Program-made: the position numbers and the translations under genes
Source: CAYNLK01 sp964398055
Lineage (GTDB): Bacteria > Chloroflexota > Anaerolineae > 4572-78 > J111
DNA: 64,000 bases
NCBI GenBank assembly: GCA_964398055.1
Contig: CAYNLK010000001.1
Location: forward strand, 186,001 to 250,000
Reading direction: 5' to 3'
Shown: positions 25,387 through 32,807 of the stretch, one piece after another
Position numbering within the stretch: the stretch's first letter is position 1
Layout: the number at the start of each line of letters is the position of its first letter
Notes under the pieces: model-generated
Database searches by the model: none
What the model was told of the DNA's origin: nothing
The model's input: the letters and a program-made list of their open reading frames with translations, nothing else

Positions 25387-26604
25387 ATGGACTCACTGAA
25401 CAAACCGCGCCTCCGCAACGTCAATGTGCAACGAATTACGTACCAGGGTGAACCGGTCTTCTTAATTCAGGATCCGCTGAAACTAACCGAGGCAGTTATT
25501 CTGCTGCCTCAAGCGCTGGGACCTCTGGCCTTGCTGTGCGATGGCCAGCATACGGCGCCGGAAATCGGGGCGGCTTTAGAAGTGCGGTATGGCCTGCGTT
25601 TGCCGCAAACGGTCATCGAGGATTTGTTGGAGCAATTTGATCGAGCCTTATTGTTGGAAAGCGTCACTTTTCAGCAGGCCAGGCAGCAAGCTGTTGACAC
25701 ATTTCGGGCCGCGCCGTTTCGCCCCCCGACCCTGGCGGGACCTTCTTACCCTGATGAGCCTGAGGCTCTGCGCCAGATGTTGCAGGGATATCTGGATCAG
25801 GTCAATGGTGTGCCGGCTGCGCCGAGTTACAGTCGCGGCTTGATCACTCCCCATATCGATTATCAGCGGGGTGGGCCAATTTACGCCCAGGTTTGGGCCA
25901 GCGCCGCCGAGGCGGTGCGCCAGGCCGAGTTGATCATTATTTTTGGCACGGATCATAACGGCAGCGCCGGAACTCTAACCCTGACCCGTCAAAACTACGC
26001 CTCCCCGCTGGGGGTCATGCCCACCGATACCGCTCTGGTCGACCGGCTGGCCGAGGTATTGGGTCCTGATCAGGCCTTTGCCGAAGAGCTGCATCATCGG
26101 GGTGAACATTCCATTGAATTGGCGCTGGTCTGGTTACAGTATCTCCGCAACGAGTCGCCGTGCCAGGTGTTGCCGGTTTTGTGCGGCTCTTTTCATCATT
26201 TTATGGTCGATCAGGCCGATATCGAGGCTGAAACCCGGTTCAAAGCGTTTGTTGATATCCTGCGTGATGAAATGAGCCGGCGTCGAACCGTGGTGGTGGC
26301 GGCCGGTGATCTGGCCCATCTCGGTCCCGCCTTCGACGGTCCGCCGTTGGACCCCATTGCTCAGGCTCAGATGAAGGTTGATGACGAAGCTTTGATCGGC
26401 AGTCTGTGCCGGGGTAGTGCAGCCGAGTTCTTTAGATTTATGCAGGCCGGCCAATATCGACGCAACGTCTGTGGTCTCTCCACCTTCTACTTCACCTTAA
26501 GGGTATTGGACCAAACTCAGGGGCAGGCCGTTGCCTACGAGCGCTGTCCGGCTGATAACCGGAACACCTCTTTTGTGTCTGTTTGCGGTATTGTGTTGGT
26601 ATAA
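25387..26604 (+). CDS. amrB: AmmeMemoRadiSam system protein B (MEMO1 family)
   Basis: A 405-residue protein. Residues ~1-130 are an extra N-terminal region with an alpha-helical PqqD-like look. Residues ~145-405 are the MEMO domain: GLITPHIDYQRGGPIYAQVW, FGTDHNGSAGTL, HHRGEHSIELALVWLQY, VLPVLCGSFH, VVAAGDLAHLGP. MEMO proteins share the fold of class III extradiol dioxygenases and keep conserved His residues. In prokaryotes the family is encoded with an AMMECR1 protein and a radical SAM enzyme; neither is in the window. The biochemical role is unsettled. The gene ends 15 bp before the pseudouridine synthase gene and is probably in one operon with it. Confidence 0.88.
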   Translation: MDSLNKPRLRNVNVQRITYQGEPVFLIQDPLKLTEAVILLPQALGPLALLCDGQHTAPEIGAALEVRYGLRLPQTVIEDLLEQFDRALLLESVTFQQARQQAVDTFRAAPFRPPTLAGPSYPDEPEALRQMLQGYLDQVNGVPAAPSYSRGLITPHIDYQRGGPIYAQVWASAAEAVRQAELIIIFGTDHNGSAGTLTLTRQNYASPLGVMPTDTALVDRLAEVLGPDQAFAEELHHRGEHSIELALVWLQYLRNESPCQVLPVLCGSFHHFMVDQADIEAETRFKAFVDILRDEMSRRRTVVVAAGDLAHLGPAFDGPPLDPIAQAQMKVDDEALIGSLCRGSAAEFFRFMQAGQYRRNVCGLSTFYFTLRVLDQTQGQAVAYERCPADNRNTSFVSVCGIVLV

Positions 26605-26619
26605 TAGCCAAAGCCCCCT

Positions 26620-27198
26620 ATGGCTGGCCGGACGCTCATCTTTTGCAAGCCTTACAATGTGTTGAGTTCTTTCACCGATCCGACCGGTCGCCCAACCGTG
26701 GCCGATTACGTTGATGTGACCGGGGTTTACGCCGCCGGGCGCCTGGATTATGATAGTGAAGGCTTGCTGCTGCTCACCTCTGATGGCAAACTGGCCCATC
26801 GTATTACCCACCCCCGCTATAAATTGCCCAAAATATATCTGGCCCAGGTCGAAAACATCCCGCCTGAACGCGCCCTGGAGCAACTGCGCCGCGGCGTAAT
26901 AGTCAAAGGCCAGCGCACTCGCCCGGCCGAGGTCAGACTGCTCAGGCCGGAACCAGAAATATTTCCTCGCTTTCCGCCAATCCGGTCCCGCAAAAGTACC
27001 CCCACCGCCTGGCTGGAAATTACCCTGCGCGAGGGCCGGAAGCGCCAGGTGCGCCGGATGACGGCCGCCGTTGGGCACCCCACCCTGCGCCTGATTCGGA
27101 TCGCCATCGGACCAATCAAGTTGGGCGATCTCAGCCCCGGCCAGTGGCGAGATTTAAGCGGGGCTGAGTTAAGCAGTTTGTGGGCTCAACTGCGTTGA
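26620..27198 (+). CDS. RsuA/RluE-family pseudouridine synthase
   Basis: A 192-residue protein lacking an N-terminal S4 domain, as in RluE. Signatures are LIFCKPYNVLSSFTD, the catalytic-Asp motif AAGRLDYDSEGLLLLTSDG, HPRYKLPKIYLAQVE, and LREGRKRQVRRMTAAVGHPT followed by LIRIAIGPI. It isomerises a specific uridine in rRNA, most likely 23S rRNA if RluE-like. The target position is not determined. It lies directly after the MEMO gene. Confidence 0.9.
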   Translation: MAGRTLIFCKPYNVLSSFTDPTGRPTVADYVDVTGVYAAGRLDYDSEGLLLLTSDGKLAHRITHPRYKLPKIYLAQVENIPPERALEQLRRGVIVKGQRTRPAEVRLLRPEPEIFPRFPPIRSRKSTPTAWLEITLREGRKRQVRRMTAAVGHPTLRLIRIAIGPIKLGDLSPGQWRDLSGAELSSLWAQLR

Positions 27199-27249
27199 AG
27201 CCGCCGGCGTCTGTTAAACATAATGAGAATTTAGATTTGCTCCTCTCAA

Positions 27250-27286
27250 CCCCCAATTTTTGGGGATTACCAACCCCCATTTTTTA
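27250..27286 (+). terminator. terminator region with two mutually exclusive hairpins
   Basis: The GGGG at 27262-27265 can pair with upstream CCCCC (27250-27254) or with downstream CCCCC (27274-27278). The latter hairpin is followed by ATTTTTT. It lies between the pseudouridine synthase gene and the secreted protein gene. It is probably a terminator of the former; the alternative pairing is attenuator-like. Confidence 0.5.
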
Positions 27287-27303
27287 GTCTAATCCTGAGA
27301 GCC

Positions 27304-27350
27304 GATTCCTGATATCATATGAGTTGTCCGACCAGACTCGATCAGGAATC
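27304..27350 (+). promoter_or_regulatory. inverted repeat covering the ribosome-binding site of the secreted protein gene
   Basis: GATTCCTGAT (27304-27313) and ATCAGGAATC (27341-27350) are perfect 10-bp complements. The second arm contains AGGA, 8 bases before ATG 27356, so folding would hide the ribosome-binding site. Confidence 0.5.
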
Positions 27351-27355
27351 CAGGC

Positions 27356-29368
27356 ATGTCAAACCTACTATTTCGACCTATCTCTCACGTGATCGTCTTG
27401 GGGTTTCTATTCTTCGGTTTCAGCCTTATTTTGAGCGTTACCGACGTTGGGGCGTTGATTGGCTGCCAGGCTGAACCGGTTCAGGCCCAGGGTGCTCTGG
27501 TTGTTGACACGGGCAATACCGTCCCGACGTTTATCTTGCTGGCCAGTTCCAGCCAGCCGCAGCTACTCCAGCTACAGGGGTACATCCAGGCCAATGGTGG
27601 TGGAGTTACCCATATTTTTCCCTATCAGGCCCTTATTGCCCGGCTATCAACCGATCTCGGTAACGAATTGGCTGCCTGGCCCGGGGTCGCTATGGTTCTG
27701 ACCCAACCGGCCGAACTGGCCAATCTGGACCCCTATGGTCCTTCCGCCCGCCAACTGGTCAGGAGCTGGAATGATTTGATCGCTCCTCCCCCGGCCGTGT
27801 CTCCGGAGTTATCCTCGGCAGAAATTGGGCCAGAGCTTGAAGATGCCCTTTTAGCTCCAGACCTGCCCCAGGCCGAGCTGTTGGCTCTTGAATCTGTCCC
27901 CTCGCTTAGCCCCGGTTATTATCAGACCAGTGAGTTTATGGCCGGTTCCGTGGCGGTTGGCCTGGTTCTGGTTAAAAGCGATGGCCGTGTTGATCCTTCC
28001 ACCGAAGATTGGACCCCCGACGAAAGGCAGCAAGTCTTCAGCGAAATTGTGGCGGCCTTGAATTGGTGGGCTGAGTTAGAACCACGGGCCAACCTGACTT
28101 TTGTCTATGATGATCACTTTTCCAGTCCGCTGCCAACCCGGGTAGAGCCGATCACTCGACCCTATCGGGATCAGGCATATTGGATCAGCGACGCTATGAG
28201 TGCGCTGGGGTACGATGGCTCTTTAAACTATTTTGGTCTGGTTCGAGATTACAATAATGACCTCCGCGACAAGTATGGCACCGATTGGGCTTTTACCATA
28301 TTCGTCGTCGATAGCTCGGCTGATGCCGATAATCGCTTCAGCGACTATTATTTTGCCTATGCTTACCTGGGCGGGCCATTTATGGTGCTGACTTACGGCA
28401 ACAATGGCTACGGTCCCAGTAATATCGACGCCGTAGCCGCCCATGAGATCGGCCATATTTTTTTTGCGCTCGATCAGTATTACCAGGCTTACCAGCCGTG
28501 TGACCGGCGTTCCGGTTATCTATACGTTGAAAACCAGAATAGCCAATACGGCGCCTGCGCCTCAAACCGGGCCAGTATTATGCGGGGGTCAATCTTTCCC
28601 TATATGATGGATGCGATTGATGAATACGCGGCCGGTCAAATCGGCTGGCGTGATAGCGACAGGGACAATATTCTCGATCCGCTCGATACTCCCCTGCCGA
28701 TCAGTATTGACACCCTGATTCAGGTAGAAAATAGCGTGACCGTAACCGGGCTGGCCCAGCTTATGCCCTACCCTACCGCCCATCCCTACCGTTCCAGCGT
28801 GACGATTAATACCCTGATCGGGGTTCGATACCGGCTCGATGGCGGCGCCTGGTTTCAGGCGACCGCCGCTGACGGGGCTTTTGATAGCGCCACCGAGCCT
28901 TATACCTTTACAGTTGAACCGCTATCGCCCGGCCTTCATCTGCTGGAGGTTGCCGCCATCGACTCGGCCGGTAATATTTCTGCGCCTGGTGCTGCCCAAA
29001 CGATCACCGTGTTTGCTCCGGTCAACAGCGGTCCTGAAACCCTCCTCTTTGCTCCAGGGGGGGAGTTGTCCGGTCAAGCAGTGGCCCTTGAGGGTGTATC
29101 TTACCACCTGGCCGGTCAGGTTATTAGCAAAGTTGAGTATAGAATCAACGGCGGCCCCTGGCAGTTGGCCCTGGCCCAGGATGGCCGTTTTGATAGTGAC
29201 TATGAACCCTTTACCATTCCCCTTGATTTTTCTACCCCTGGAACTTACCTCATCGAAGCCCTGGCTACGGATGCCGCCGGGAATGAAGGAAGCGACCCTG
29301 CTCGCCAGGAAATTGTCCTGACGAATGGTCAACCCAATTCGATCTTCTTGCCGCTTGTTATCCGCTAA
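27356..29368 (+). CDS. secreted HExxH-containing protein with Ig-like/OmpL47-type repeats
   Basis: A 670-residue protein with an N-terminal signal segment (about residues 10-45, VIVLGFLFFGFSLILS). A central region contains AAHEIGHIFFALDQYY (HExxH near residue 362), the zinc signature of metallopeptidases. GSIFPYMMDAIDEYAAGQIGW downstream may hold a Met-turn-like region. Two repeats follow (YRLDGGAWFQATAADGAFDS ... IDSAGN; YRINGGPWQLALAQDGRFDS ... TDAAGN), beta-sandwich modules of the OmpL47/Ig type. The protein ends in NSIFLPLVIR. It is probably an exported protease or surface protein. The third zinc ligand is not identified, so catalysis is inferred. No partner genes are evident. Confidence 0.8.
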   Translation: MSNLLFRPISHVIVLGFLFFGFSLILSVTDVGALIGCQAEPVQAQGALVVDTGNTVPTFILLASSSQPQLLQLQGYIQANGGGVTHIFPYQALIARLSTDLGNELAAWPGVAMVLTQPAELANLDPYGPSARQLVRSWNDLIAPPPAVSPELSSAEIGPELEDALLAPDLPQAELLALESVPSLSPGYYQTSEFMAGSVAVGLVLVKSDGRVDPSTEDWTPDERQQVFSEIVAALNWWAELEPRANLTFVYDDHFSSPLPTRVEPITRPYRDQAYWISDAMSALGYDGSLNYFGLVRDYNNDLRDKYGTDWAFTIFVVDSSADADNRFSDYYFAYAYLGGPFMVLTYGNNGYGPSNIDAVAAHEIGHIFFALDQYYQAYQPCDRRSGYLYVENQNSQYGACASNRASIMRGSIFPYMMDAIDEYAAGQIGWRDSDRDNILDPLDTPLPISIDTLIQVENSVTVTGLAQLMPYPTAHPYRSSVTINTLIGVRYRLDGGAWFQATAADGAFDSATEPYTFTVEPLSPGLHLLEVAAIDSAGNISAPGAAQTITVFAPVNSGPETLLFAPGGELSGQAVALEGVSYHLAGQVISKVEYRINGGPWQLALAQDGRFDSDYEPFTIPLDFSTPGTYLIEALATDAAGNEGSDPARQEIVLTNGQPNSIFLPLVIR

Positions 29369-29529
29369 TCCGCCAGCCAGGCACGACGAATTACCCAAAA
29401 ATGGTGATACCCATTTGTTTAAATTGTAGTATAATAAGACCGGGGTCCAGGATATTCAGGTAAAGGCTTTGATTTTACCGGTAATGAGTCCCGAAACCGC
29501 TTTCCAAAATCGTATCGAAAGAATAGTTT

Positions 29530-30609
29530 ATGGCTGAAATTGATGTTCGGCCGGATCAGCGAATGCAAGCGCTGATAGAGGCATTTGATCAGGACTTGGT
29601 CAGATTGGCATCCTCCCTGAAGGGCCGGTTGGCTTCGTCTGAGGAAGAGATGCTGGCCAATCTACTTCAAACTCAGATGGAGTTGCGTAACTTACTAAAA
29701 GATAGGGTCACAACAACCTCTCCCCCAGCGGTTGATGCTGCCACGCTTGAACTCCTTGCCGAACCGGCCAAGGTGATCAACAAAGAGGTGGATAGTATTG
29801 TCTATGCTCAGGCCATGCAATACGCCCGTGATCTGGTCAAAGCGATTCGTCAGAAAAAAGAGCAGCAGCGTCGCCTTGAGTTAACCTCACAGCAACTCAT
29901 TCGAGCCGAAAAGCTGGCTACCATTGGCCAGGTAGCCGCGACGGTCGCGCACGAACTGGGCAACATTCTGGCTCCTTTGCTGATGTATGCCAAATTGATT
30001 CATGAGGAAGCCAGTGGTCAGCCGGAGTTGGCGGAAATCGCCGAGTTTGCCGAACAGATTACCAAAATTGCCGGTCGGGCTTCTGACATGCTGCGCCAAC
30101 TCGTCGACGCGGCTCGCAGTGAACCGGCCATGATGATCCCGGTAGACCTGCGCTCTGTAATTGACAATATCCTAAATTTGCTTAAGCCCCGCATTAAACA
30201 ACAGGGTATCAATATCCATTTACACTATGCGCCAGATTTGCCGCAAGTGATGGGACGGCCTGATCAGTTGGAGCAGTTGCTTATCAATATCACCCTCAAT
30301 GCTTTTGACGCTATGCCGACCGGTGGAAATTTCACCGTTTCCACAGTTTTCGGGAACGGTCTTGAGCAGCAACCGAACGAGATAAGCCACATCACCATTC
30401 GCTTAACTGATACCGGCGTTGGGATTCCCCCAAACGATATCGCTCTTCTGTTTGAACCGTTTTACACAACCAAGGCCCGGGGCGTCGGTTCCGGTTTGGG
30501 GCTTTTTGTCAGCTATTTGATCATTGACCAGCACGGCGGGACCATTGAAGTAGAAAGTGAGCTTGAAAAGGGCACAACTTTCATTATAAAATTGCCGGCA
30601 ACCGGTTAA
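29530..30609 (+). CDS. cytoplasmic histidine kinase (HisKA-HATPase) with N-terminal coiled coil
   Basis: A 359-residue protein without membrane segments. Residues ~1-130 are helical and coiled-coil-like. HisKA is at ~135-200 (TVAHELGNILAPLLMYAKL, phospho-His in AHELGN). HATPase_c follows (NITLNAFDAMPTGG; DTGVGIPP; GSGLGLFVSYLIIDQHGG). No PAS, GAF or other sensor domain is seen, so input probably comes from a partner protein. The response regulator at 30624 follows after 14 bp, making a cotranscribed pair. The 29369-29529 upstream gap has a TATAAT near 29430 but no clear -35. Confidence 0.9.
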   Translation: MAEIDVRPDQRMQALIEAFDQDLVRLASSLKGRLASSEEEMLANLLQTQMELRNLLKDRVTTTSPPAVDAATLELLAEPAKVINKEVDSIVYAQAMQYARDLVKAIRQKKEQQRRLELTSQQLIRAEKLATIGQVAATVAHELGNILAPLLMYAKLIHEEASGQPELAEIAEFAEQITKIAGRASDMLRQLVDAARSEPAMMIPVDLRSVIDNILNLLKPRIKQQGINIHLHYAPDLPQVMGRPDQLEQLLINITLNAFDAMPTGGNFTVSTVFGNGLEQQPNEISHITIRLTDTGVGIPPNDIALLFEPFYTTKARGVGSGLGLFVSYLIIDQHGGTIEVESELEKGTTFIIKLPATG

Positions 30610-30623
30610 GGGGGAAAAGATCA

Positions 30624-31292
30624 ATGGAAGCCATAAAAGTTTTCATCATTGACGATGATTTTTTTGTGCGCCAGGCCACCACCAGCTTGCTCACCAAGGA
30701 CGAGCGGACGGAAGTAATTGGTTCAGCCTCCAGTCTGGCGGAGACGTTTGAGGTGATTGAGGAAACGCCAGATATTATCTTGTTAGATATGGATTTCAAG
30801 CATACCCGCGAAAGCGGCGTTGATGCTATTGGCCCCCTGAAGAAACGGTTTCCCACGACCAATATCTTGATTTTCTCGGTTAGCCGGGATGAAAACATGA
30901 TTTTGAAAGCGATGCAAGCCGGCGCCAATGGTTATATTTGGAAAAATGATGCGGCTGAAGGGTTAGGCAGCGCCATTGAACGGGTTCAGCGCGGCAATTT
31001 CGTGGTCACCGAGTCGGTCGCGCGGCTCATTTTTGGCAAGTTAAATGATTATTTGGGCCGGCGCAGCCCGGAGGTTTTACCGGAAGGAAAACGTTACGTC
31101 GATTTGACTCGCCGGGTGGAGCAGGTGATGCGCCTTTTTTGTATCGACGGGATGTCGGCTACCGAAATTGCAGAAGCCTTGCATATTGCCGAAAACACGG
31201 TTCGCAGCCACATCAAAATCGGCTATGAAGTTGTTGGAGCTACCAGCCGCCGGGAAGCATTTCAAAAATTGGTGGCTCGCTCAGATGAGTAG
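30624..31292 (+). CDS. NarL/LuxR-type response regulator
   Basis: A 222-residue protein. The receiver contains FIIDDDFFVRQ, phospho-Asp in ILLDMDFKHTRESG, SVSRDENM and GYIWK. The C-terminal HTH is LuxR-like but divergent (LTRRVEQVMRLFCIDGMSAT ... IAENTVRSHIKIGYEVVGA). It is placed immediately after the kinase at 29530 and before the PAS kinase at 31320, so it may serve one or both. Confidence 0.88.
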   Translation: MEAIKVFIIDDDFFVRQATTSLLTKDERTEVIGSASSLAETFEVIEETPDIILLDMDFKHTRESGVDAIGPLKKRFPTTNILIFSVSRDENMILKAMQAGANGYIWKNDAAEGLGSAIERVQRGNFVVTESVARLIFGKLNDYLGRRSPEVLPEGKRYVDLTRRVEQVMRLFCIDGMSATEIAEALHIAENTVRSHIKIGYEVVGATSRREAFQKLVARSDE

Positions 31293-31319
31293 CCCTCTGG
31301 TTCACAAGGAGAACAATCA

Positions 31320-32777
31320 ATGACCGACGACCCCCTGAACAATGTCGAATTAGTATATGCCCAGGCTAGAAAATTTGGTGAGGATGTAGCTCGTCTGTAT
31401 GCGGCGGAAAAAGCTCGTCGTAAAGAGTTGGAAACAACGACCCAAAAATTGCAGGCTATTTTCGATACCGCTCCCAACGGTCTGGCCGTTGTTGATAATA
31501 CCCTGAAAATCATTGAAGCCAATCCTCGTTTTTTGGCCTTGTTTCAGCAAACGTCTGATTGTATTCAACAGCCGCTGGCTGATTTACTGCCCATCGAGCC
31601 TTTGCAGCAAATTATGGAGTCGGTTAAAAATGATACCGGTGATCTTGCTTTTGTGGAGCTAGAGATCACCGAGCCTGTCTATCGAACTTTGCTGGTGAAT
31701 CTGGCCCCGCTCAGCGACGAGCAGGGTTGGGTTTTGATTCTGCATGATCTCACCGAGCGTAAACGGCTGGAAGGCTTAAAGGATGAATTTGTAAATATTG
31801 CCGCTCACGAATTACGCACCCCCCTGGCCGGCGTTATCGGTTTTGTGGGGGTGCTGCAAGAGGAATTGAAGCCGGTCGATGACCCGATGATGACCAATTT
31901 GATCCAACTGATTTTGAAGTCAACGGATCGGTTGAAGACGACCATTGACGAGTTGGTTGACTTTGCTACCACCCAGCGGAACTCAGCCAAAAATTTGCAC
32001 ATTGCCGAGCTAGATATCGGTCGACTCCTGCGCCAGTCGGTTGATCTCTTGCAGCCAAGAATGGAGGCCAAGAGTCTTACCTGCCACTTTAATCTGCCCG
32101 ACCGCGAGCTGATGGTGCGCGGTGATCGCTTTATTTTGGACGACATCTTTTACCAACTTATCAGCAACGCGATTTCGTTTAACAAACCCGGCGGCGATAT
32201 CATTATTCGTGGTTACCGGCTTGACCAGGCCGCCGCGGCCGCAGCCCAGCTTCAAGCCGGCACCACGGTTATCGAAATCGAGGATACCGGGATCGGCGTC
32301 CCCTCGACCGATCTTGAGAAAATATTTGATAAATTTTACCAGGTTGAAGAACATTTGACCCGGGGGGTGGGCGGCCTGGGTTTGGGTTTAACCATTGCCC
32401 GGCGGGGCATTGAACAGCACGGGGGGCAATTAAGCGTAACCAGTCGCCTGGGCCAGGGTAGCATCTTTCGGATAACTTTGCCTCCGATTATCCAACTCAA
32501 CGAGGTGTCCATTGATAATCGGCTTGATGTGGCCCACCAGCAAATGCTCACCTATGCCAAGGATATGGCCCAGGCCATTGCTTCAGAACGCCGCATGCGT
32601 AAGAAGATGGAGCAGATCAGCGCCTTAAGTTCAAATCTGGCCAAAGAACTCACCCGGTTACCGATTGCGTCTAATCGTAACCCGGCTAACCTGACTGAAC
32701 AAAACGCCCAAATTCTTAGCCAGGTTCAGAATATGGTGCAAGAGTTGATGCATCTTTCGCAACAAGATGCGGTTTAA
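31320..32777 (+). CDS. PAS-domain sensor histidine kinase
   Basis: A 485-residue cytoplasmic kinase with AAGGAG before the ATG. A short helical N-terminus precedes a PAS domain at ~45-150 (FDTAPNGLAVVDNTLKIIEA; LHDLTERKRLEG). HisKA follows (FVNIAAHELRTPLAGVIGFV, phospho-His) and HATPase_c (LISNAISFNKPGG; DTGIGVP; GLGLGLTIARRGIEQHGGQL). A ~100-residue helical C-terminal tail (MRKKMEQISALSSNLAKEL) is unusual and may be a docking or dimerisation segment. It is encoded between a NarL-type regulator and a hybrid kinase. Confidence 0.9.
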   Translation: MTDDPLNNVELVYAQARKFGEDVARLYAAEKARRKELETTTQKLQAIFDTAPNGLAVVDNTLKIIEANPRFLALFQQTSDCIQQPLADLLPIEPLQQIMESVKNDTGDLAFVELEITEPVYRTLLVNLAPLSDEQGWVLILHDLTERKRLEGLKDEFVNIAAHELRTPLAGVIGFVGVLQEELKPVDDPMMTNLIQLILKSTDRLKTTIDELVDFATTQRNSAKNLHIAELDIGRLLRQSVDLLQPRMEAKSLTCHFNLPDRELMVRGDRFILDDIFYQLISNAISFNKPGGDIIIRGYRLDQAAAAAAQLQAGTTVIEIEDTGIGVPSTDLEKIFDKFYQVEEHLTRGVGGLGLGLTIARRGIEQHGGQLSVTSRLGQGSIFRITLPPIIQLNEVSIDNRLDVAHQQMLTYAKDMAQAIASERRMRKKMEQISALSSNLAKELTRLPIASNRNPANLTEQNAQILSQVQNMVQELMHLSQQDAV

Positions 32778-32807
32778 GCCTGTTGTGTTGGCCACAGGAG
32801 ATTTACC

